Origin: DATKMS01 sp035541735
GTDB taxonomy: Bacteria > Desulfobacterota > Binatia > HRBIN30
Assembly (NCBI GenBank): GCA_035541735.1
Contig: DATKMS010000385.1
Coordinates: 1 to 6,346 of the forward strand
Length of the DNA stretch: 6,346 nucleotides
Direction: 5' to 3'
Under the pieces are notes generated by a model that searched no databases, was not told the DNA's origin, and was given only the letters and a program-made list of their open reading frames with translations. A program made the position numbers and the translations under genes. Positions 1-5,536 of this stretch are shown here, in pieces (the stretch's first letter is position 1; each line of letters starts with the position of its first letter).

Positions 1-104
1 TGAAGGCGTCTGATCCGGCTCACCTGCCGTGGCAACTGGCTTCGCCCAGCAGCGCGTCGCTTCCCGAGATCGGCAATGCAAAGAACGCTTGTCTGCCAGC
101 GCTA

Positions 105-248
105 CCTGACAGTAACCAATGGGCCCTCACCCGGAATCAACGCGGTACCGAAGTTGGCCCCCGGCAGAGTGTAGAACTGCGGAGGTCCGCCGAAGCTCGG
201 GCTTGCGGCCCAAAGATCCTGTACAGCGCCCCGATCGCCGCGCAGGTG
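105..248 (-). other. Open frame directly after the dockerin-like gene, no start codon
   Basis: Reading on past the TAG of the upstream secreted-protein gene, the same minus-strand frame stays open for 48 codons before a second TAG at 102-104. It reads like an ordinary soluble protein tail (FGGPPQFYTLPGANFG near the middle) but has no ATG and no visible ribosome binding site. It could be a remnant of a longer C-terminus, the tail of an eroded neighbour, or chance in GC-rich DNA. The rest of 1-248 shows nothing I can call on either strand. Confidence 0.15.
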
Positions 249-1328
249 CTATCCGCTTGGACAGCCAGCCAAGGCGTTGTTCACGGCGGCGATGATCTGG
301 GTGACGATGACCGTGCCCGTGCTGTTCGGGTCGGCTGCTCCACAAGACGTGCAGCACGGTACCGTCCCAAGGGCGATGTTCACCATGACGATGACTTCAT
401 TGATGGCGACCTGGCCGTCATTGTCGCAATCACCCAGACAGCGCACGGGGGAAGCTGTTGGCGTTGGAGTCGCTGTCGGCGCAGCGGTCGTCTTCGCGGT
501 CGGAGTGCCGGTCGGGGTGTGAGACGGTGTCGCAGTGGTCGTCGATAGTTGCATCGATGTCCTTGTAGGCGTCGACGTCGGGTTTGGAGTAGCCGTCGCC
601 GTGGCTACCGAGGTCGGCGTGGGTGTGTTGGCTGGCGCCACTGTCGCCGTAGGTGTGACGGTCGGTGGCGGCGGTGGGGTGTCGGTTGCCGTGGGCGTCA
701 CGGTCGGCGTGGGCGTCAGGGAGATGCCCCCGGCGACGGCGATCGTCGCGTCGGTGGTCGTGCAGTCGATCTCAGTGCAGGTCCGCGGGGGCTGCGTCCC
801 ACAGGGGTCGTTGAGCAGGCAGCCGAACGGTATGGAGGGCGTGTCACTGAAGCTGAGGGCGCTAACGCCGCTGGCGACGCCGTGGAAGGTGATCGCCGCA
901 ACCAATCCGCCGCTGTGCGCAGGGGTCGCGCAGCTGAACGTGATGGTCACCCGGCCTGAGACGCTGAAGTCGACCTGTCCGCTGCAGCCGCTGAGCCCCG
1001 AAGGCGTAGACTCGGACGCAAATTGTGCCGCGGTAATGCTGACAACGGCGGGGTTATAGGTGATGTTGATCGCCCCATTCCTCAAGTCGGTGACTGGGCC
1101 GATCGAGACATCCACAAATCCGTCGAGGCCGACCCCCGGCACCTGCGCATGGATTGGAGCCATGCCGACGTTCACCTCCTCCGGTGTACCGACCGCCAGG
1201 GCGGCGGACTTGACCGCCCCTAGCACCAGCACGAGCGCGAGGTATGGCAGCACGCCAATGAGAGCGCGGCCCGTCTGAAACGGGCCCGCATAATGGAACG
1301 AATGGAACACAGGCGCTGGCTGCTCCAT
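249..1328 (-). CDS. Secreted cohesin-like / Thr-Pro linker / dockerin-like protein
   Basis: This 359-residue protein is probably exported. Residues 1-21 are polar with R21 just before a hydrophobic stretch (about 22-46, LIGVLPYLALVLVLGAV), which fits a signal peptide or N-terminal anchor ending near SAALA. Residues about 52-200 form a beta-rich, Cys-containing domain with cohesin-type features (GLDGFVDVSIG, ITYNPAVVSIT, VAAITFHGVA). Residues 203-295 are a low-complexity T/P/A linker. Residues 296-356 form a dockerin-like pair of calcium loops. The first (D300-C-D-N-D-G...E311) is a canonical 12-residue loop, while the second (D333-P-N-S-T-G...Q344) has lost acidic ligands. Cohesin and dockerin modules normally mediate extracellular protein-protein assembly; here both seem to sit on one chain. 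The ATG at 1326-1328 has no clear Shine-Dalgarno, so the start is uncertain. The gene diverges from the MerB-like gene. Its function is not otherwise identifiable. Confidence 0.8.
   Translation of the reverse strand: MEQPAPVFHSFHYAGPFQTGRALIGVLPYLALVLVLGAVKSAALAVGTPEEVNVGMAPIHAQVPGVGLDGFVDVSIGPVTDLRNGAINITYNPAVVSITAAQFASESTPSGLSGCSGQVDFSVSGRVTITFSCATPAHSGGLVAAITFHGVASGVSALSFSDTPSIPFGCLLNDPCGTQPPRTCTEIDCTTTDATIAVAGGISLTPTPTVTPTATDTPPPPPTVTPTATVAPANTPTPTSVATATATPNPTSTPTRTSMQLSTTTATPSHTPTGTPTAKTTAAPTATPTPTASPVRCLGDCDNDGQVAINEVIVMVNIALGTVPCCTSCGAADPNSTGTVIVTQIIAAVNNALAGCPSG
444..722 (-). repeat. Low-complexity repeat encoding Thr/Pro linker
   Basis: Residues 203-295 of the secreted protein are encoded by degenerate short repeats of ACN/CCN/GCN codons (TPTPTVTPTAT, TATATPNP, TPTGTPTA). 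On the plus strand this appears as repeated GTCGGNGTNGGNGT-like units and opens several long shadow reading frames. Such linkers separate folded modules in extracellular proteins and are prone to slippage, so length may vary between strains. Confidence 0.85.
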
Positions 1329-1381
1329 GTGCGGGCGGCAGATTGCCCCGACGTGACGTCATTCGTCAATCCGTGCCGCTA

Positions 1382-1436
1382 CCGTCGCCTCGAGGTCGCA
1401 TCACTGTCGTGTGTCATCTTGCCCTCGAGGCGATGG
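1382..1436. repeat. Inverted repeat in divergent intergenic region
   Basis: TCGCCTCGAGG (1385-1395) is repeated as its exact reverse complement, CCTCGAGGCGA (1423-1433), with 27 nt between. Allowing one mismatch, the arms extend to 14 bp (1382-1395 and 1423-1436). Each arm contains the self-complementary octamer CCTCGAGG; the two octamers start 35 bp apart. It lies between the divergent start codons, so it could be a paired operator or a transcript hairpin. No regulator gene is visible here. Confidence 0.5.
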
Positions 1437-1469
1437 ACCTCTTCGCTCGTGTCCGACGCGATGGCCCGA

Positions 1470-1499
1470 TTGACAATCCCCCAAGGGCACGGATACGAA
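1470..1499 (+). promoter_or_regulatory. Putative sigma70-type promoter for the MerB-like gene cluster
   Basis: A perfect -35 hexamer TTGACA (1470-1475) is followed, 18 nt on, by a weak -10 candidate TACGAA (1494-1499), placing transcription start about 25 nt before the ATG at 1531. The -35 lies inside an odd dyad GATTG-A-CAATC (1468-1478), so a dimeric regulator could bind over it. The spacer has only a short CCC/GGG dyad and does not match the MerR-type operator I know from mer operons. The -10 match is poor, so this is tentative. Confidence 0.4.
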
Positions 1500-1521
1500 C
1501 AAGCCTTCGTTTTGCCGTACC

Positions 1522-1530
1522 GGAGGAGAG
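1522..1530 (+). promoter_or_regulatory. Ribosome binding site of the MerB-like gene
   Basis: GGAGGAGAG abuts the ATG at 1531, with the GGAGG core ending 4 nt before it. It is the strongest Shine-Dalgarno in the window and fixes this start against other in-frame candidates. Confidence 0.75.
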
Positions 1531-2256
1531 ATGCCGCAGAACGTCCCGGAGTTCCGCTTCAGCGATGACGCCTTGAAGCTGCGCCAGTTCGTCTATGAGC
1601 ACTGGTGCACCCACGGCCACGGCCCGAACCTGCGCGCCGCCCACGAGGGGACCGGTCTGTCACGCGAACAGATCCTGGAAGCCTACAAGCAGCTCGACCT
1701 GGGCATCATGTGCATCGTCGACCAGGACACGCAGAACTTCAATCTGCTCAAGGCGCCGCCCTTCTCGAGCTACCCGAGCCAGGCACAGATCTACATCGAT
1801 GGCCGCTTCCATTGCTATGCCGGGTGCGCGATGGAGGCGCTCGCCATGTGCATGATGCCGCCGTTCGCCGGCAAGGAGCTGCGCATCGAGTCGTACTGCG
1901 CCTGCTGCCTCGCACCGATCAGCGTCGTCACCAAGGATGGGGAAACCTTGTCGTACACGCCCAACTCGGTGCTGGTGCATGTCAGCATGAGCCCGCGCGA
2001 CTGGAGCAAGACCAACATCGTGTCGATGTGCGATGCGATGAACTACGTCCTCGATCGCGACCACGCCCTGGCCTACGAGAAGAAGATCGTCCGCCGCGGC
2101 GTGCTCTTCTCGATGGAGCAAGCCCGCAAGTTCATCACCGGCACCGGCAAAGCGCGCATGTGGCAGTACGACCGCATCCCCGATTACATGCGGCCGCAGC
2201 GCATCATTGACGGCATCCGCGCCCTCGGCGTGGATGTCAGCGGGTGGGGGGAGTAA
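1531..2256 (+). CDS. MerB-like alkylmercury lyase family protein
   Basis: MerB enzymes cleave carbon-mercury bonds in the cytoplasm using two cysteines and an aspartate. This 241-residue protein matches the family layout: an N-terminal winged-helix-like segment (about 14-75) and then the catalytic core. By eye, C99 in YAGCAMEAL matches MerB Cys96 (YAWCALDTL), C123 in SYCACC matches Cys117, and C167 in SMCDAMNYV matches Cys159. The active-site Asp99 position is Glu (E102), the Trp before the first Cys is Gly (G98), and the position of MerB Cys160 is Asp (D168). There are nine cysteines, including C95, C107, C125 and C126. It is longer than classical MerB (about 212 aa), with roughly 40 extra C-terminal residues (YDRIPDYMRPQRIIDGIRAL). 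No merA, merR or transporter lies nearby; oxidoreductases follow. Family membership is fairly sure. The substrate is open: organomercurials, another organometal, or something non-metallic. Confidence 0.8.
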   Translation: MPQNVPEFRFSDDALKLRQFVYEHWCTHGHGPNLRAAHEGTGLSREQILEAYKQLDLGIMCIVDQDTQNFNLLKAPPFSSYPSQAQIYIDGRFHCYAGCAMEALAMCMMPPFAGKELRIESYCACCLAPISVVTKDGETLSYTPNSVLVHVSMSPRDWSKTNIVSMCDAMNYVLDRDHALAYEKKIVRRGVLFSMEQARKFITGTGKARMWQYDRIPDYMRPQRIIDGIRALGVDVSGWGE

Positions 2257-2360
2257 GTCCAATGTCGGGTGTCCAAGGTCCGAAGTCGGAGGGGTCCAAC
2301 GGTCGAAAGCCGGAGGTTAGGTTGCCGTGACGTTGGACGTCGGACTTTGGACCTTGGACG
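2257..2360 (+). repeat. Intergenic hairpin repeat, copy A (GTCCAA/TTGGAC family)
   Basis: The element starts directly after the TAA of the MerB-like gene and ends 17 nt before the next ATG. The outer arm GTCCAAGGTCCGAAGTCGG (2271-2289) pairs with 2341-2359 at 17 of 19 positions. An inner perfect 8-bp stem GTCCAACG (2294-2301) pairs with 2331-2338. The right half (2331-2359) is 25/29 identical to the right half of copy B (3560-3588). The transcript would form a long stem between the two genes. There is no U-tract, so a simple intrinsic terminator is unlikely; RNA stabilisation, partial attenuation or a small mobile repeat are possible. Confidence 0.75.
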
Positions 2361-2377
2361 AGAGAATGGGAGCCTGA

Positions 2378-3505
2378 ATGGAGTTCGGATTGTTCGTCCA
2401 AGCACACGTCCCGCGCCACGAGGTCGAGGCGGACCCGGCCGGCGCCGAGCACTCACGTCTCATGCGCGAGCTCGATCTCGCCGAGCACTGCGACCGCCAC
2501 GCGTTCAAGTATGTCTGGTCGGTGGAGCACCACTTCCTCGAAGAGTACTCGCACATCTCAGCATCAGAGATCTTTCTGCCGTATGTCGCCGCGCGCACGC
2601 AACAGATCCACATCGGCTCGGCGATCTACAACATCACCCCGCCAGTGAATCACCCGGCGCGCATCGCCGAACGTGTCGCCATGCTGGATCACCTGAGCGA
2701 AGGCCGGTTCGAGTTCGGCACTGGCCGCGGTTCGTCGAGCACCGAGTTCAAGGGATTTGGAATTCCCGACGGCGACACCACGCGCGCCATGTTCGACGAA
2801 GCGTTGCCGGAAATTCTGCGGATGTGGAGGGCGGACAAGTACAGCTACACCGGCAAGTACTTTTCGATGCCGGAGCGCAACGTGCTGCCCAAGCCCTACA
2901 GTCAGCCGCATCCGCCGCTCTGGGTGGCGTGTGGCAGCCCGTCGACCTTCGAAAAAGCGGCGCGGCTCGGTCTCGGCGCGCTGTGCTTCAGCCTCGGCTC
3001 ACCCAAGGATTTCGAGCCGCTGATCAAGGTCTACAAGGACAACATCAAGCACGCCGACCCGGTGGGCGACTACGTCAATGACAACGTCGCCTGCGTGACG
3101 CAACTGGTGTGCATGGAAGACGGCAAGGCCGCGCGCCGCCTCGCTTGCAACATGGGCAACATGTACCACACCAGCCTGGTCTTCCGGTACCTCGACACTT
3201 TCCCGCGCCCGGCCGGGATCCCGCAGTGGCCACAGGCGATCCCGGAACCGACCCTGGAGCAACTGGAAGAGCGCATTCAATCCGGCCAGCGCATCGTCGG
3301 CGACCCCGACGAGTGCGCCAAGGCCGTGCAGAAGTACGCCGACATCGGCTGCGACCAGATCATCTTCGGCATCCTCGCCTCGAGCCAGCCGCAAGAGACG
3401 GCGCGCGACTCGGTCGAGCTGTTTGGCAGGCACGTCATCCCGCGCTTCGACAAGGATCGCGTGCACAGCACGACGCGGTATCGCGAAGCGGCGCTGAAAA
3501 AGTAG
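2378..3505 (+). CDS. Luciferase-like (LLM class) flavin-dependent monooxygenase, EHHF type
   Basis: This 375-residue protein has the bacterial luciferase-like TIM barrel from its first residues (MEFGLFVQ). E50-H-H-F matches the EHHF motif of LuxA, so H51 sits at the LuxA catalytic His44 position. N-H-P-A-R (91-95), DHLSEGRFEFGTGRG (104-118) and QPHPPLWVACGSP (176-188) are standard LLM landmarks. G116 lies where LuxA has its reactive Cys106. IVGDPDECAKAV (306-317) is the usual C-terminal helix entry. Such enzymes use reduced FMN and O2 to oxygenate organic substrates such as aldehydes, ketones, alkanes or sulfonates; the substrate is not readable here. The ATG at 2378 has GGGAG five bases upstream. 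Hairpin repeats fill the gaps on both sides. The gene runs with the MerB-like gene and probably shares its transcript, with expression possibly modulated by the hairpins. Confidence 0.88.
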   Translation: MEFGLFVQAHVPRHEVEADPAGAEHSRLMRELDLAEHCDRHAFKYVWSVEHHFLEEYSHISASEIFLPYVAARTQQIHIGSAIYNITPPVNHPARIAERVAMLDHLSEGRFEFGTGRGSSSTEFKGFGIPDGDTTRAMFDEALPEILRMWRADKYSYTGKYFSMPERNVLPKPYSQPHPPLWVACGSPSTFEKAARLGLGALCFSLGSPKDFEPLIKVYKDNIKHADPVGDYVNDNVACVTQLVCMEDGKAARRLACNMGNMYHTSLVFRYLDTFPRPAGIPQWPQAIPEPTLEQLEERIQSGQRIVGDPDECAKAVQKYADIGCDQIIFGILASSQPQETARDSVELFGRHVIPRFDKDRVHSTTRYREAALKK

Positions 3506-3590
3506 TCCAACGTCCAAAGTTGGCTTCCACCGGTGAGATCGTGGTCGTTGAACTTTCGACCTTGGACGTTGGACTTTGGATGTTGGACTT
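3505..3590 (+). repeat. Intergenic hairpin repeat, copy B (GTCCAA/TTGGAC family)
   Basis: The element begins with the last base of the preceding TAG. Its left arm GTCCAACGTCCAAAGT (3505-3520) pairs with 3573-3588 at 15 of 16 positions. The right half is also an imperfect tandem duplication with a 21-nt period (3546-3567 against 3567-3588, 18/22 identical). It resembles copy A in both left arm (16/19) and right half (25/29). Its right arm runs to about 13 nt before the next gene's likely ATG and contains an in-frame TTG (3576) that is probably not a real start. Confidence 0.75.
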
Positions 3591-3602
3591 CAGATCGGTC
3601 TA

Positions 3603-4559
3603 ATGGCCGCCGCAGTGCAGATCTGCCCCGCGGGCAAGCTGGTGTACGGCATGCAGCTGCCGATCACGGCACAGAGCACCGTCTTCGCAGCGCCGTGGGA
3701 AGCTACAGCGGGCACCGACGAGATCCGTCGCATCGCGCAGGCCTGCGACGCCAACGGCTTCTTCTATCTTGCCGTCTCTGATCACGTCTGCGTGCCGCGC
3801 GCCCAGGCCACGGCGATGTCGACTGTGTGGTACGACACCGTTGCGACGCTCGGCTTTCTTGCGGCCGCCACACGGCACGTACGCTTGCTGTCATATGTGT
3901 ACGTCGTTCCCTACCGCCATCCGCTGGTGACCGCCAAGGCCTTCGCGACGCTCGACGCGTTGTCGGGCGGCCGCGTCATTCTCGGCGTCGGCGCCGGGCA
4001 TCTCAAAGGGGAGTTCGAAACCCTCGGTGTCGACTTTGCGCGCCGCGGAAAGTTGCTCGACGAAGCGATCGACGTGATCGCTGCGGCATTCACCGAGGAG
4101 TTTCCGAGTCACCGCGGCGCGGCGTGGAGCGTGCGCGACATGGGCCAGCGACCGCGCCCGGTCCAGCAGCCACGCCCGCCGATCTGGGTGGGCGGTTCCA
4201 CCAGGCCGGCGCTCCGCCGCGCTGCCGAGCGCGGCGACGGTTGGCTGCCGCAAGGCGTCCCGGAGATGGGTATGCCGGCGGCGATCGAGATCATCCGCAC
4301 CCATCGCGTCAAGGTGCGGGGCGCTGCGCCGATCGAGATGGGCATGAACGCCCCATGGATGTACGTCGGCACGCCGACGTTCGCGGTGCCGCCAAACACA
4401 CGCACCGGCTCAGGCGACGCACTCGCCGCCCCGCTGCGCGAGATGAAGACAATGGGTGTCAGCCACTGCGGCGTCCGCTTCCGCAGCCGCTCATGCGACG
4501 AGCTGGTCGATCAGATCAACGCCTTTGGAAGCGTAGTGGCGCCGTTGTTGAACGACTGA
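3603..4559 (+). CDS. LLM class oxidoreductase, probably F420-dependent
   Basis: This is a second luciferase-like barrel protein, of a different subfamily from its neighbour. From the ATG at 3603 it has 318 residues. Landmarks in order are YGMQLPITAQS (15-25), PWEATAG (31-37), FFYLAVSDHVCVP (53-65), LGFLAAATRHVRLLS (83-97), VVPYRHPLVTAKAFATLDALSGGRVILGVGAGH (101-133, standard LLM core) and PRPPIWVGGSTRPALRRAAERGDGWLP (190-216). This pattern fits F420-dependent LLM oxidoreductases (TIGR03619-like). These transfer hydride between F420 and small alcohols, aldehydes or enoyl-type substrates, but FMN use is not excluded. A TTG start at 3576 would give 327 residues, but those extra codons lie in the repeat, so I prefer the ATG although no clear Shine-Dalgarno precedes it. 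Its stop lies 8 nt before the SDR start, suggesting one operon. Confidence 0.85.
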   Translation: MAAAVQICPAGKLVYGMQLPITAQSTVFAAPWEATAGTDEIRRIAQACDANGFFYLAVSDHVCVPRAQATAMSTVWYDTVATLGFLAAATRHVRLLSYVYVVPYRHPLVTAKAFATLDALSGGRVILGVGAGHLKGEFETLGVDFARRGKLLDEAIDVIAAAFTEEFPSHRGAAWSVRDMGQRPRPVQQPRPPIWVGGSTRPALRRAAERGDGWLPQGVPEMGMPAAIEIIRTHRVKVRGAAPIEMGMNAPWMYVGTPTFAVPPNTRTGSGDALAAPLREMKTMGVSHCGVRFRSRSCDELVDQINAFGSVVAPLLND

Positions 4560-4565
4560 GGAAGG
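4558..4565 (+). promoter_or_regulatory. Ribosome binding site of the SDR gene, overlapping the upstream stop
   Basis: GAGGAAGG starts inside the TGA (4557-4559) of the upstream oxidoreductase and ends 2 nt before the SDR ATG at 4568. The arrangement predicts translational coupling and decides the SDR start, even though the reading frame stays open far upstream. Confidence 0.65.
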
Positions 4566-4567
4566 CC

Positions 4568-5347
4568 ATGTTGCTCGAAAACCGCGTCGCCATCGTCTCC
4601 GGTATCGGCCCCGGCATGGGTCGAGACATCTCCGTGGCCTGCGCGCGCGAGGGCGCGCACGTCGTGCTCGCGGCGCGCTCGCCGCAGAACCTCGAACCGG
4701 TTGCCAAGGACGTGCAGGCGCTCGACCGCAAGGCGTTGAGTGTGCCCACCGACATTGCGAATGCGGAAGACTGCACACGTCTCGTCGACGCTGCGATGGC
4801 CGAGTTCGGTCGCATCGACATACTCGTGAACAACGCCTTCAAGGGCGGTGTCGAGCCAGAGATCGAAGCGGCCACGATGGCGTACTGGCGTCAGGTGTTC
4901 GACGTCAACGTCTTCGGCTCGCTGCAGCTATCGCAGCTCGTCATCCCACACATGAAAGCCCAGGCTGGTGGCTCGATCGTCTTCATCAATTCGATGTCCA
5001 CACGCATCATCGAGCCGGGCATGGGGGCCTACACCGCTTCCAAAGGAGCGCTGATGGGTGCGGCGCAGACGCTGGCGAGGGAAGTCGGCAAGTACAAGAT
5101 CCGCGTCAACTCGGTCGTGCCGGGCTATATCTGGAGCGACAAGCTGGCTGGGTTCTTCCGGTACCTCGCCAAGCAACAGAACCGCACCTACGAGGAAGTC
5201 CACGCCGACATCACCGCCCGGACCGCGCTGCATCACATTCCGACGTCCGAGGAGATTGCCGACGCCGTCGTCTTCTTCGCGTCGGACCTGTCGCGTGCGA
5301 TCACCGGTCAGGCGCTCGACGTCAACGGCGGGCATTTCTTCCACTAG
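4568..5347 (+). CDS. Short-chain dehydrogenase/reductase (classical SDR)
   Basis: This 259-residue protein is of normal classical SDR length and carries the full motif set. The cofactor loop is G12-IGP-G16-M-G18. A basic R37 after the second beta strand (VVLAARS) favours NADP(H). D62 is the adenine-contacting Asp. N88-N-A-F stands in place of NNAG. The catalytic tetrad is N114 (DVNVFG), S142 (INSMS), Y155 and K159 (YTASK), followed by P185-G186. The tail DVNGGHFFH is typical of tetrameric SDRs. Such enzymes interconvert alcohols and ketones or aldehydes, so a role before or after the adjacent LLM oxidation is plausible. The substrate is not predictable. It is the last gene of the cluster, tightly coupled to the preceding oxidoreductase. 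Confidence 0.92.
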   Translation: MLLENRVAIVSGIGPGMGRDISVACAREGAHVVLAARSPQNLEPVAKDVQALDRKALSVPTDIANAEDCTRLVDAAMAEFGRIDILVNNAFKGGVEPEIEAATMAYWRQVFDVNVFGSLQLSQLVIPHMKAQAGGSIVFINSMSTRIIEPGMGAYTASKGALMGAAQTLAREVGKYKIRVNSVVPGYIWSDKLAGFFRYLAKQQNRTYEEVHADITARTALHHIPTSEEIADAVVFFASDLSRAITGQALDVNGGHFFH

Positions 5348-5368
5348 CCGGTAGAACGGGCTCGCAAG

Positions 5369-5406
5369 CGTTCTCAGCGCTGCTCGGAGAACGAGAGACC
5401 CCTCTC
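5369..5406 (+). terminator. Two adjacent small hairpins after the SDR gene
   Basis: CGTTCTC (5369-5375) pairs with GAGAACG (5387-5393) across an 11-nt loop. GAGAG (5393-5397) then pairs with CTCTC (5402-5406) across ACCC. The two stems share base 5393, so they cannot both be complete. No run of T follows, so intrinsic termination is uncertain, but the position 22 nt after the last cluster stop suits an operon end. The rest of 5348-5536 shows no gene. Confidence 0.3.
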
Positions 5407-5536
5407 AACCAAACGATCACGCCGGCGTCACAACAGAGCAACACTGGGCCGGTAGCATCATTCGCAGCCGCCCCACACAAGCGGCAACACGATGGCGTGT
5501 GGACGACGCGAGCACGCGGATGCGGAGTGATCGACA

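Noticed and set aside
3..548. Plus-strand frame open from the left edge to 548
   Set aside because: It has no recognisable domain and overlaps the linker- and dockerin-encoding part of the minus-strand gene; its Arg/Asp-rich composition there is that of an antisense shadow.
535..1059. Plus-strand frame rich in Val/Gly repeats opposite the linker region
   Set aside because: It is the reverse complement of Thr/Pro codons; the minus strand has the signal peptide, domain structure and calcium loop.
1354..1361. Palindrome TGACGTCA upstream of the secreted-protein gene
   Set aside because: An 8-bp palindrome alone is weak evidence in a bacterium; no paired site or convincing -10/-35 set on the minus strand goes with it.
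1531..2256. Complete mercury-resistance (mer) operon
   Set aside because: No mercuric reductase, MerR regulator or Hg transport gene is present in the window, and the intergenic region lacks a recognisable mer operator.
2257..2360. CRISPR array or simple intrinsic terminator as the explanation for repeat copy A
   Set aside because: There are no regular identical repeats separated by unique spacers, and no U-tract follows the stem.
2269..3081. Plus-strand 270-codon frame overlapping the first luciferase-like gene
   Set aside because: It is an Arg/Ala/His-rich out-of-frame reading; the real gene has all LLM motifs in another frame of the same strand.
3827..5347. A 506-codon plus-strand frame spanning the second oxidoreductase and the SDR, looking like a fusion protein
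   Set aside because: The first part is an Arg-rich shadow of the real oxidoreductase frame. Only the part from the ATG at 4568 has protein-like SDR sequence, and a good ribosome binding site lies just before it.
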